From Gammaproteobacteria bacterium (lineage in GTDB: Bacteria > Pseudomonadota > Gammaproteobacteria > GCA-001735895): a stretch of DNA of 36,162 bases. This document shows, piece by piece, positions 29,736 to 36,162 of this stretch. The stretch spans positions 1-36,162 of the forward strand of contig JAAESG010000376.1 in assembly GCA_024229615.1 (NCBI GenBank). The letters are read 5' to 3'. The translations under genes and the position numbers were made by a program. The notes under the pieces were generated by a model. The model saw only the letters and a list, made by a program, of their open reading frames with translations, had not been told where the DNA came from and made no database searches. Numbering within the stretch: position 1 is the stretch's first letter; every line of letters begins with the position of its first letter.

Positions 29736-31004
29736 ATGAGTGAAAGACTGGAAAGAGGTTTAGGCGTATTACGCGCCGAAATGGATAAAAAGGTCATGTC
29801 CTTTTTTTCAAGCTGTGTGCGCTGTGGTGTGTGCGCCGAGTCCTGCCTGTTTTATACCGAAACCAATGACCCACGTTATACCCCAATATATAAAACCGAA
29901 CCGATGCGCAAGCTGTGGATGAATGAATACAGTTTCTGGGGCAAGCTAAAGTCTGCACTCGGCATCTCTGAATCGCTCACTGAAGCGGATCTTGCCGACT
30001 GGGAAGAGCTGGTTTACGACGGTTGCTCGATGTGTGGTCGTTGCAGCATGGTCTGTCCGCTCGGTGTCGATATTTCGATGGTGATCTTCAAGGTCAAACA
30101 TGCGCTCGCCGTGGCGGGTTTCTCGCCGGAGGGCCTGGTTGGTGCGACCCAGCGAGCGGTCGATATTGGTAGCCCGATGGGAATTACCATGACGACCGTG
30201 AATGCGATGATCAAGCATGTCGAGGAAGACACCGGACTGAAAATTCCAATGGATGTCGAGGGTGCCGAGTACATGGCGTTACTATCCTCCAATGAGATTG
30301 CACTTTATCCCGAATACCTCGAATCGTTGGCGAAGATTTTCGATCATGCCGGTATTAGCTGGACCCTGTCTTCGGACGCCTTTGAAGCGACCAACTCCGG
30401 ATTACAAATTGGCAACAAGAAAATTGCGGGTCAACTCGTGCAAAGAGTGGTCGATGGGGCCGAAAAACTGAAAGTCAAAACCGTTATCAGTCCGGAATGC
30501 GGTCATGCTTATACCGCATTGCGTTGGGAAGGCCCAAATTTCATAGGTAAGGCCTATCCGTTCAGGGTGGTGCATATTCTCGAACTGCTCGATGAATTGA
30601 CTACCAAAGGTATACTGAAAACCACTGGTATCGAAACCGATCGCCTGACCTTCCACGACCCCTGTTCGATTGTTCGCCGGGGTGGTATTCAGTCACAGCC
30701 GCGTAACTTGCTCGCTCCGATCACCGAAAATTTTGTCGAGATGACCGATCATGGCAGCATGAACTGGTGTTGTGGTGGCGGTGGCGGTGTCAGCAGTAAC
30801 GAGCGCGCGGAAGCGTTGAAATTGACTGTTTTTAATCGTAAGAAGTCCCAGATCGAGGAACTCGAGGTTGACGCCGTGGTAACCGCTTGCTCGAATTGCC
30901 GCATGGTGATGGAGGATGGCCTCGAATCGAATGAGCTGGATATACCGGTGCTCGGCTTGACTGAAATGATAGCCGAACACCTGGCCCCGAAAACAGCCGG
31001 TTAA
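29736..31004 (+). CDS. HdrD/DsrK/GlpC-like iron-sulfur protein with CCG domain
   Basis: This 422-residue cytoplasmic protein has two N-terminal [4Fe-4S] motifs, CVRCGVCAESC (near residue 28) and CSMCGRCSMVCP (near 98). The C-terminal CCG domain is complete: HDPC, CC in NWCCGGGGG and CSNC in TACSNCRMV. The spacing is C-X34-CC-X38-CxxC, with the last gap slightly longer than usual. The first CCG half is reduced to SPECGHAY. CCG domains bind a noncubane [4Fe-4S] cluster in HdrB/HdrD that splits disulfides, and DsrK acts similarly. Together with the NarI-like subunit it would be a membrane module linking quinone to a cytoplasmic thiol or disulfide. Substrate is unknown. Confidence 0.85.
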   Translation: MSERLERGLGVLRAEMDKKVMSFFSSCVRCGVCAESCLFYTETNDPRYTPIYKTEPMRKLWMNEYSFWGKLKSALGISESLTEADLADWEELVYDGCSMCGRCSMVCPLGVDISMVIFKVKHALAVAGFSPEGLVGATQRAVDIGSPMGITMTTVNAMIKHVEEDTGLKIPMDVEGAEYMALLSSNEIALYPEYLESLAKIFDHAGISWTLSSDAFEATNSGLQIGNKKIAGQLVQRVVDGAEKLKVKTVISPECGHAYTALRWEGPNFIGKAYPFRVVHILELLDELTTKGILKTTGIETDRLTFHDPCSIVRRGGIQSQPRNLLAPITENFVEMTDHGSMNWCCGGGGGVSSNERAEALKLTVFNRKKSQIEELEVDAVVTACSNCRMVMEDGLESNELDIPVLGLTEMIAEHLAPKTAG

Positions 31005-31079
31005 ACGGCTATCATCTGATCTAAAAAATCACCAGGTCGATCAAGCGGCGGGTGCAAGAATGTTTCCATTTGCGGTCAG

Positions 31080-31100
31080 CAGTCTGTGAGCACCAGACTG
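31080..31100. other. Perfect 7-bp hairpin after the formate dehydrogenase operon
   Basis: CAGTCTG (31080-31086) pairs with CAGACTG (31094-31100) around TGAGCAC, 75 bp after the HdrD-like stop. No T-run follows, so it may be a processing end or weak terminator. Confidence 0.4.
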
Positions 31101-31166
31101 GGCAGCAGTGCCGGTAGCGTCGTTGTGTTACTATCTTTGTCGTCACAATCCAGTTAAGACGTGCCA

Positions 31167-31481
31167 ATGGTCGATGAATCAATCAGCGATGAAGAACTCG
31201 ATGCAGTCTACCGGCGCATGGTGGATTTGTTTATCGATCGCGCCAACGAACTGACGGAAAACAATAGTCCGGAAAATGTTGGCATGGCTCTGCTCTATGC
31301 CGCATCGCGCTTTAACGCCCATGTGGTTTCTCAGCACGCTGAAACATTGGAAAGCTACGAGCGAGATCAAGCCAAAGCGCAAGATTTTTTTGTCGCCCAG
31401 TACCAGCAAATGCTGGATGAGAATCTTGAAGACTATAAACAAGTCTACACGAAGTACGCGAATTTCATCAAAAAGCAGTAG
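31167..31481 (+). CDS. DUF3144 domain protein
   Basis: This 104-residue protein is read from ATG 31167 (MVDESISDEELDAVYRRMVD). A GTG two codons earlier is less likely. NELTENNSPENVGMALLYAASRFNAH is the DUF3144 core, followed by an acidic helical tail (FFVAQYQQMLDENLEDYKQ). The family is cytoplasmic, short and of unknown function, common in Gammaproteobacteria. Its stop overlaps by 14 bp with the end of the convergent peptidase gene. Confidence 0.85.
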   Translation: MVDESISDEELDAVYRRMVDLFIDRANELTENNSPENVGMALLYAASRFNAHVVSQHAETLESYERDQAKAQDFFVAQYQQMLDENLEDYKQVYTKYANFIKKQ

Positions 31482-32565
31482 TGTCGAGCCCTTCATCTGG
31501 TGGGCAATCGTTCGCCTTTAACTGTGTCTTTTCGGTCCAGGCCTGAAGGCAACGATCGCGTTCAATTTTGGCCAGCGATCCGAGGTTATCGACATAGTCG
31601 TAGAATGCCGAAAAATCCAGATTGTGCGCGTGGATCATGTTCACGAATGCCGGTGCCAGAGAGTTGTAGGCTGCGATTGAGCCGATCTTGGCGTTGTTCA
31701 GTTCCTGCGCAAACCAATGCGTGTATCCGCCTTGTATCCCGTATTTCGCTGCGATGTCCGCATGCGCCAGTCGAGCCTCATCAAAAACGCGGGATTTTTG
31801 TTCTCGTTTAACGACATCGTCGACGGCGCCGGCATAGATGACCGTCAGTTCGGTACGTATAGATTCGATGAGTTTAATGACTTCATCCCGATACCGTAAC
31901 CAGCGCGATAATTCGCTTAACTGGGCCTCTCGCTTGTTAGCTTTCAGCCATAGTTCGGTGCCGACCTGCTGTACCGCCGACGCGAGTGATTCGTTGAAGC
32001 TGGTGTCATCGTCGATGTAAATCTGCTGATGGGTGAGTTCGTGAAACAACAGGCCTGCGAGCCGGTAGTCGGGCCAGTTGATGAAGCTGCTCAACACCGG
32101 ATCGTCGAACCAGCCGAGGGTCGAATACGCAGGAACCTTGCCGATATGAACTTCGAGCCCATCTGCTTTCAATTTATCCACATAGGCCAGCATGCGTTCC
32201 TCGTCGTGATAGCCACGGTAACTGGCACAACCGATGAGCGGATAGCACCACTGGTACAGGCGGGTTGAAAATTCCGGCGCGGCAAAAATATTCTGAATCA
32301 CGTAGGGGTGCTCGAGCTGGACATAGCTGTCGTAGCTGTCGTTTGCTGGCAAGTCGAGGCGGTCAATCGAAAACTGGCGAATTTGTTGTACCAGCAACAG
32401 TCGCTCGCGCAAACCAAGCTCGAGCTGATCATCGGCGAGCATGTCCTCGATGTCGACTCGTTGCTTCATGATGGCGAGGTGTCCGCTCGCGTTATGCCAG
32501 TAGTAGCCGAAATCGGCGCAGCCGCATAGCAGTAAGAGTAAAGGAATCGAAATTATCCAGCGCAT
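31468..32565 (-). CDS. Predicted lipoprotein aminopeptidase (zinc, HExxH)
   Basis: This 365-residue protein is read from ATG 32565 (MRWIISIPLLLLLCGC). A lipobox LLCGC predicts lipidation near residue 16 and a periplasmic location. The sequence YSTLGWFDDPVLSSF, followed by LAGLLFHELTHQQIYIDDDTSFNESLA, is typical of the COG4324/DUF2265 predicted aminopeptidases. HELTH supplies two zinc histidines and the catalytic glutamate, and NESLA the third ligand. A GTG at 32580 would add five residues before the signal and is less plausible. It converges with DUF3144 and is divergent from the M14 peptidase, with a 39-bp gap, so promoters must overlap. Confidence 0.88.
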   Translation of the reverse strand: MRWIISIPLLLLLCGCADFGYYWHNASGHLAIMKQRVDIEDMLADDQLELGLRERLLLVQQIRQFSIDRLDLPANDSYDSYVQLEHPYVIQNIFAAPEFSTRLYQWCYPLIGCASYRGYHDEERMLAYVDKLKADGLEVHIGKVPAYSTLGWFDDPVLSSFINWPDYRLAGLLFHELTHQQIYIDDDTSFNESLASAVQQVGTELWLKANKREAQLSELSRWLRYRDEVIKLIESIRTELTVIYAGAVDDVVKREQKSRVFDEARLAHADIAAKYGIQGGYTHWFAQELNNAKIGSIAAYNSLAPAFVNMIHAHNLDFSAFYDYVDNLGSLAKIERDRCLQAWTEKTQLKANDCPPDEGLDTTAF

Positions 32566-32604
32566 ACAGTATTCTCTCACACTGCTTTTGTTCCGAGAAA
32601 GTTC

Positions 32605-33735
32605 ATGTTCATCTCCAGCGATTTCGACAGTGGTAACATCGAGTGTATCGATGCCAGCGACCCCGCCAGGGTTTTACTCAGCATCCGCGCAGACCACCAG
32701 TCGGATTTTTTTCAATGGTTTCACTTTCGCGCCGCTAACGTAAAAGATTTGAATTGTCGCTACCTGATTACCAATGCCCCGGCTGCCGCTTATCAAAAAG
32801 GCTGGGAGGACTACCAGGCGGTCGCCAGCTACGACCGCGAGTTCTGGTTTCGCGTCGAGACCAGTTACGACGGTGAGAACCTGGTTATCGAGCATCACAG
32901 TAGCGAGGAGCAGATTTATTTCGCCTATTTTGCGCCCTATTCGATGGAACGTCATGCCGACCTGATCGCGTTTGCGCAAGCCAGCGAACGCTGCCAGGTA
33001 GAAACTTTGGGAACGACACTCGATGGTCAGGCTATGGATTGCCTGCGTTTTGGCGAGGTCGATCAAGGGCGCAAAACTATCTGGATAGTGGCGCGTCAGC
33101 ATCCCGGTGAATCCATGGCTGAATGGTGGATGGAAGGCCTGATCAATCGGCTCGTCGATCATAGCGACCCGGTCGTCAACGAAATTCTCGACAAGGCAGT
33201 CATTTACCTGGTACCGAATATGAATCCGGACGGAAGTCGACGCGGGCATTTACGTACCAATGCAGTCGGTTCGAACCTGAATCGTGAATGGGATAATCCA
33301 ACACCCGACAAAAGCCCCGAAGTGTTATGCGTACTCGAAAAAATCATGCGAACCGGGCTCGACTTCGGCATGGACATCCACGGTGATGAAGCCTTGCCGT
33401 ACAATTTTATTGCCGGTACCGAGGGCATTCCCGGCTGGGATGACAGGCGTCAGCAACAGCTCGATCTGTTCAAGAAGACCCTGGCGAAGATTAATCCCGA
33501 TTTTCAGTATGAACACGGTTATCCGGTCAACCGACCCGGCAGCGCGAACATGAGCTACTGTTCCAACGCACTGGCCGAGCGTTTCTCTGCGCTGGTGATG
33601 ACCCTTGAGATGCCGTTCAAGGATGCCAGCGGGACCCCTGATCGAATTCAGGGTTGGAGTCCGGAACGCTGTGCCAAGCTTGGGCTCTCTTGCCTCGACG
33701 CCCTGCATCAGTGCTGGGAGCAGGTGGTGAAGTGA
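32605..33735 (+). CDS. M14-family metallocarboxypeptidase, cytosolic type
   Basis: This 376-residue protein has an N-terminal beta-rich domain of about 120 residues (SSDFDSGNIECIDASD, then FFQWFHFRAANV and YFAYFAPYS), as found in cytosolic M14 carboxypeptidases. The catalytic domain shows RQHPGESMAEWWMEGL (zinc His and Glu), LVPNMNPDGSRRGHLRTNAVGSNLNREW (substrate arginine and NPDG) and DIHGDEALPYNF (third zinc His). The catalytic glutamate is probably in MTLEMPF near the C-terminus. No signal peptide is present. It probably trims C-terminal residues of peptides or proteins. It ends where a decayed transporter gene begins. Confidence 0.9.
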   Translation: MFISSDFDSGNIECIDASDPARVLLSIRADHQSDFFQWFHFRAANVKDLNCRYLITNAPAAAYQKGWEDYQAVASYDREFWFRVETSYDGENLVIEHHSSEEQIYFAYFAPYSMERHADLIAFAQASERCQVETLGTTLDGQAMDCLRFGEVDQGRKTIWIVARQHPGESMAEWWMEGLINRLVDHSDPVVNEILDKAVIYLVPNMNPDGSRRGHLRTNAVGSNLNREWDNPTPDKSPEVLCVLEKIMRTGLDFGMDIHGDEALPYNFIAGTEGIPGWDDRRQQQLDLFKKTLAKINPDFQYEHGYPVNRPGSANMSYCSNALAERFSALVMTLEMPFKDASGTPDRIQGWSPERCAKLGLSCLDALHQCWEQVVK

Positions 33736-33736
33736 G

Positions 33737-34465
33737 CCCGATTACCCGCTGCATTTTGCACAGATCAATGAAATGGATGGGTTCTTTATCACTGGATGAG
33801 ATGCGGATAACAATTTTACCTGGGAAAAACTCGAGGGTGCGGATGTTGTCGTTTTTGGTGGGGATCAGCCGAACGCGATGTTTCGTTTCGCCTGTCATCG
33901 GGCAGGCATCGACTATGGCCGGATCAACACGATTACGCCGGGTGGCGCGGCAGAAATCGATCAGGCATTCCGTTCCGGTCTGGGGCAATTCGTGCAAAAA
34001 CAGGGGCCTTTTCCACAGCAACTCGAAGATGATGGCATTGGACATATCGTGGTGCAGGTCGTCCCGTTGATCGGCCCCTGTTCTTTTTCCAGTTTGGCCG
34101 CATCGCGCGCATGGCTTGGAACCGATATGGCCCGAGCCATCACGCGTGCCTACGCCAATACACGCCGTTTTTTGAACGAAGCACCTGCCGCAGAAATTGC
34201 CGCAATCGAGCAAGCCCTTTTCCCGAATATTTACGCGCCGGCGCTCGAGAAATGCATCTCCGCCTATCAACAACTGGATTGCTGGTCGCCACATGTCGAG
34301 ATCACCAGTTCCGCGGTTGAGGTAATGCTGGATGTATTCGAATATACCGGTGGTATCCCCGAACGTTATCCCTACGAACGTGTATGCACAGCACCACCCA
34401 CCATCCGTTTGGGATCGCCTGATCGCACAACAGAAATCGAAAAACCCGTGTCCGTATGTCATTGA
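33737..34465 (+). pseudogene. Decayed ABC transporter substrate-binding protein gene (NMT1/THI5-like)
   Basis: The plus-strand frame reads PDYPLHFAQINEMDGFFITG, then a TGA stop at 33797-33799, then continues DADNNFTWEKLEGADVVVFG, GGDQPNAMFRFACHRAGIDY, TPGGAAEIDQAFRSGLGQFV and LIGPCSFSSLAASRAWLGTD. It ends with MLDVFEYTGGIPERYPYERV and a stop at 34465. This is the middle and C-terminal part of an NMT1-like periplasmic binding protein. There is no start codon or signal peptide, because the M14 stop lies directly upstream, so the N-terminal third is lost and an in-frame stop breaks the rest. An ATG at 33878 leaves a 195-residue open frame, but that would be only a fragment. Confidence 0.72.
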
Positions 34466-35274
34466 TCCGGGAATTCTATCTGTTCGGTCTGAAGCAGGCC
34501 TATGCCAGCGTATTTGGTGGTTTTCTGTTGCTGGTGATGCTCGTCAGCAGTGTCTGGTATCCGCTTGAGTCCTTGCATCGATATGATTTCATTTTTATCG
34601 TGGCAATCCTGTTCCAGATCGGATTACTGGTATTTCGACTCGAAACACCGCGGGAAGCGCTGATCATCGTCGTCTTTCACTTTGTAGCCACGTTGATGGA
34701 ACTGTTTAAAACATCGGACGCAATAGGCTCCTGGGTCTATCCCGAAGAATTCATTTTTGGCATCGGCAACGTGCCGTTGTTTACCGGTTTCATGTATAGT
34801 GCGGTCGGTAGTTATATAGCGCGAATCTGGAGGATATTCGAGTTTGAGTTTTCACGTTATCCGGCAAAGCGATGGACGGTTTTTCTAGTGGTGGGGATCT
34901 ACATCAACTTCTTCAGCCATCATTATTTACCGGATGCGCGTTGGGTTTTACTGTTGTTGACCGCTTTTCTGTTCTGGCGAACCACGATTTTTTTCAAGGT
35001 GATAAAGACACCACGCCGTATGCCTTTGTTACTCGGATGGTTCCTCGTTGCGCTGTTTATCTGGATTGCCGAGAATGTCGCGACCTGGGCCAACATCTGG
35101 GTTTACCCTAACCAACGGTTGGAGTGGAACCTGGTGCCTCTGGCAAAACTGTCTTCATGGTACATGTTGATGTTACTCAGTTTCGTACTGGTCACGATCA
35201 TCAATGACGTGCGTATTCGCAGTGCCGGCAGTAAGCTTGAAACAGATTCGATCGAGATCGAATCCACTGATTAA
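34456..35274 (+). CDS. DUF817 integral membrane protein
   Basis: This 272-residue protein has about eight hydrophobic helices and matches DUF817: FRLETPREALIIVVFHFVATLMELFKTSDAIGSW, YPEEFIFGIGNVPLFTGFMYSAVGSYIARIWR, INFFSHHYLPDARWVLLLLTAFLFWRT and ENVATWANIWVYPNQRLEW. The family is restricted to bacteria and has no known function. The many conserved Trp, Tyr and charged residues in helices suggest a pore or enzyme rather than a scaffold. The start overlaps the decayed transporter frame by 10 bp, with no clear ribosome site. The class V aminotransferase follows after 16 bp. Confidence 0.88.
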   Translation: MSLIREFYLFGLKQAYASVFGGFLLLVMLVSSVWYPLESLHRYDFIFIVAILFQIGLLVFRLETPREALIIVVFHFVATLMELFKTSDAIGSWVYPEEFIFGIGNVPLFTGFMYSAVGSYIARIWRIFEFEFSRYPAKRWTVFLVVGIYINFFSHHYLPDARWVLLLLTAFLFWRTTIFFKVIKTPRRMPLLLGWFLVALFIWIAENVATWANIWVYPNQRLEWNLVPLAKLSSWYMLMLLSFVLVTIINDVRIRSAGSKLETDSIEIESTD

Positions 35275-35290
35275 CGGGCAGGGACTCGCT

Positions 35291-36162
35291 ATGAGCATAG
35301 ACAAGAACGCCATCAGGTCCGACCTGGTTTCCGATGAAGGCTTCATTCATCTGGATAACGCGGGTGCAGCGTTGATGCCACGCTGTGTACTGGATACGCA
35401 ACTCGAGCACCTCAGGCTCGAAGCCGAGGTTGGAGGCTACGAGGCTGAAAGGCTCAAGGGTGACCAGATCAATGCCGTTTACGATTCAGTGGCGCGCCTG
35501 ATCAATTGTCAGCGCGACGAAGTCGCCATTGTCGAGAATGCCACTGTAGGCTGGATGATGGCTTTTTACTCGATCCAGTTTGAAGCCGGCGATCGCATAC
35601 TGACCGCAGAAGCCGAGTATGCCTCAAACTATCTGGCTTATCTGCAAATCGTCAGGACCAGGGGCGTCGAGGTCGAAACCGTACCGTCTACTGAAACCGG
35701 GGAGTTGTGCGTCGAATCCCTGAAAAAGATGATCGACGAGCGGGTGAAGCTGATATCGGTCACTCACGTACCTACTAATGGCGGCCTCGTCAACCCGGTC
35801 GAGGAAATCGGTGCGGTCGCGAAGACACATGATATTTTATACCTGGTCGATGCTTGTCAGTCGGCCGGGCAGATTCCGCTCGATGTTAACGCGATTCAAT
35901 GCGATATGTTGAGTGTAACGGGACGCAAGTATTTACGCGGACCCCGTGGCGTCGGTTTCCTGTTTGTCAGCAAGCGGGTTCTTGATTCTCTGCATCCGCC
36001 AATGATCGACCTGTTTTCCGCGCAATGGATAGATGCCGATCGTTACGAATTGCGCCAGGACGCGAAAAGATTTGAAAACTGGGAAAGTAACTATGCGGCC
36101 AAACTGGGTCTCGGCTGCGCCATCGAATACGCATTAACCATCGGTATCGACAATATTCGGCA
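35291..36162 (+). CDS. Class V PLP-dependent aminotransferase / cysteine desulfurase-like (truncated by window end)
   Basis: 290 N-terminal residues are visible. FIHLDNAGAALMPRCVLDTQ, the loop VAIVENATVGWMMAFYS, SVTHVPTNGGLVNPVEEIG and LYLVDACQSAGQIPLDV (aspartate to PLP nitrogen) are class V hallmarks. The Schiff-base lysine is in SVTGRKYLRGPRGVGFLFV. Similar proteins include SufS/CsdA desulfurases, isopenicillin N epimerase-like and EgtE-type C-S lyases. The longer GPRGVGFL motif and lack of an early sulfur loop in the visible part prevent a choice. The catalytic Cys region of desulfurases would lie beyond the edge. It follows DUF817 by 16 bp on the same strand. Confidence 0.87.
   Translation, partial: MSIDKNAIRSDLVSDEGFIHLDNAGAALMPRCVLDTQLEHLRLEAEVGGYEAERLKGDQINAVYDSVARLINCQRDEVAIVENATVGWMMAFYSIQFEAGDRILTAEAEYASNYLAYLQIVRTRGVEVETVPSTETGELCVESLKKMIDERVKLISVTHVPTNGGLVNPVEEIGAVAKTHDILYLVDACQSAGQIPLDVNAIQCDMLSVTGRKYLRGPRGVGFLFVSKRVLDSLHPPMIDLFSAQWIDADRYELRQDAKRFENWESNYAAKLGLGCAIEYALTIGIDNIR

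Noticed and set aside
33797-33799. TGA in the transporter-like frame read as selenocysteine or readthrough
   Set aside because: The protein family has no selenocysteine members, no start codon lies upstream and no stem-loop of SECIS type was seen, so a pseudogene is simpler.

Overview
The window looks like chromosomal DNA of a gammaproteobacterium, probably a free-living aquatic or sediment heterotroph or mixotroph. The evidence is the gene content (DUF1285, DUF3144, DUF3305/DUF3306, Tat-exported formate dehydrogenase with TorD) together with lipoproteins and an outer-membrane-type protein. No rRNA, tRNA, CRISPR array, phage gene or transposase gene was seen, so the species cannot be named from this sequence.

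Layout. 1-5899 is mostly on the minus strand: a truncated gene at the edge, a DUF1285 / class IV aminotransferase / sulfotransferase-like operon, a small beta-barrel-like protein, a 0.7 kb stretch of gene and repeat debris, and a moaD-moeA pair. 6140-11756 (plus) is an aldehyde:ferredoxin oxidoreductase (AOR) locus: four-cluster ferredoxin, tungsten-type AOR, FAD/NAD subunit, a second MoaD-like sulfur carrier, a small unknown protein, a MoeB/ThiF-type activating enzyme, and then a cytochrome c-like lipoprotein. 11915-15252 (minus) is tupA-tupB-tupC-mobA-mobB, a tungstate transporter fused into one operon with the guanine-dinucleotide step of cofactor synthesis. 15388-18143 holds DUF6494, moaB, fdhD and moaA. 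18281-20226 holds alanine dehydrogenase and a nitrilase-family amidase. 20894-31004 (plus) is a formate dehydrogenase locus: DUF3305, DUF3306, a polyferredoxin, TorD, a small Tat peptide, FdhA, FdhB, FdhC, then a NarI/DsrM-like cytochrome b and an HdrD/DsrK-like iron-sulfur protein. 31167-36162 holds DUF3144, two peptidases, a decayed ABC substrate-binding protein gene, DUF817 and a truncated class V aminotransferase.

How it fits together. Most of the first 31 kb reads as one tungsten/molybdenum redox island: metal uptake (TupABC), pterin cofactor synthesis (MoaA, MoaB, MoaD, MoeA, MobA, MobB, FdhD), and two client enzymes (AOR and formate dehydrogenase), each with its own maturation and electron-transfer partners. 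MoaC and MoaE are not in the window and must lie elsewhere. The most unusual part is the formate dehydrogenase locus ending in a two-gene membrane module that resembles DsrMK/HdrDE.

The non-coding gaps contain a family of short TA-flanked inverted-repeat elements (506-674, 4015-4067, 4260-4374, 11753-11893, 20358-20580). They share a terminal consensus close to CTAGCCYGGAAATTTCAC, and two of them supply the stop codon of the neighbouring gene.
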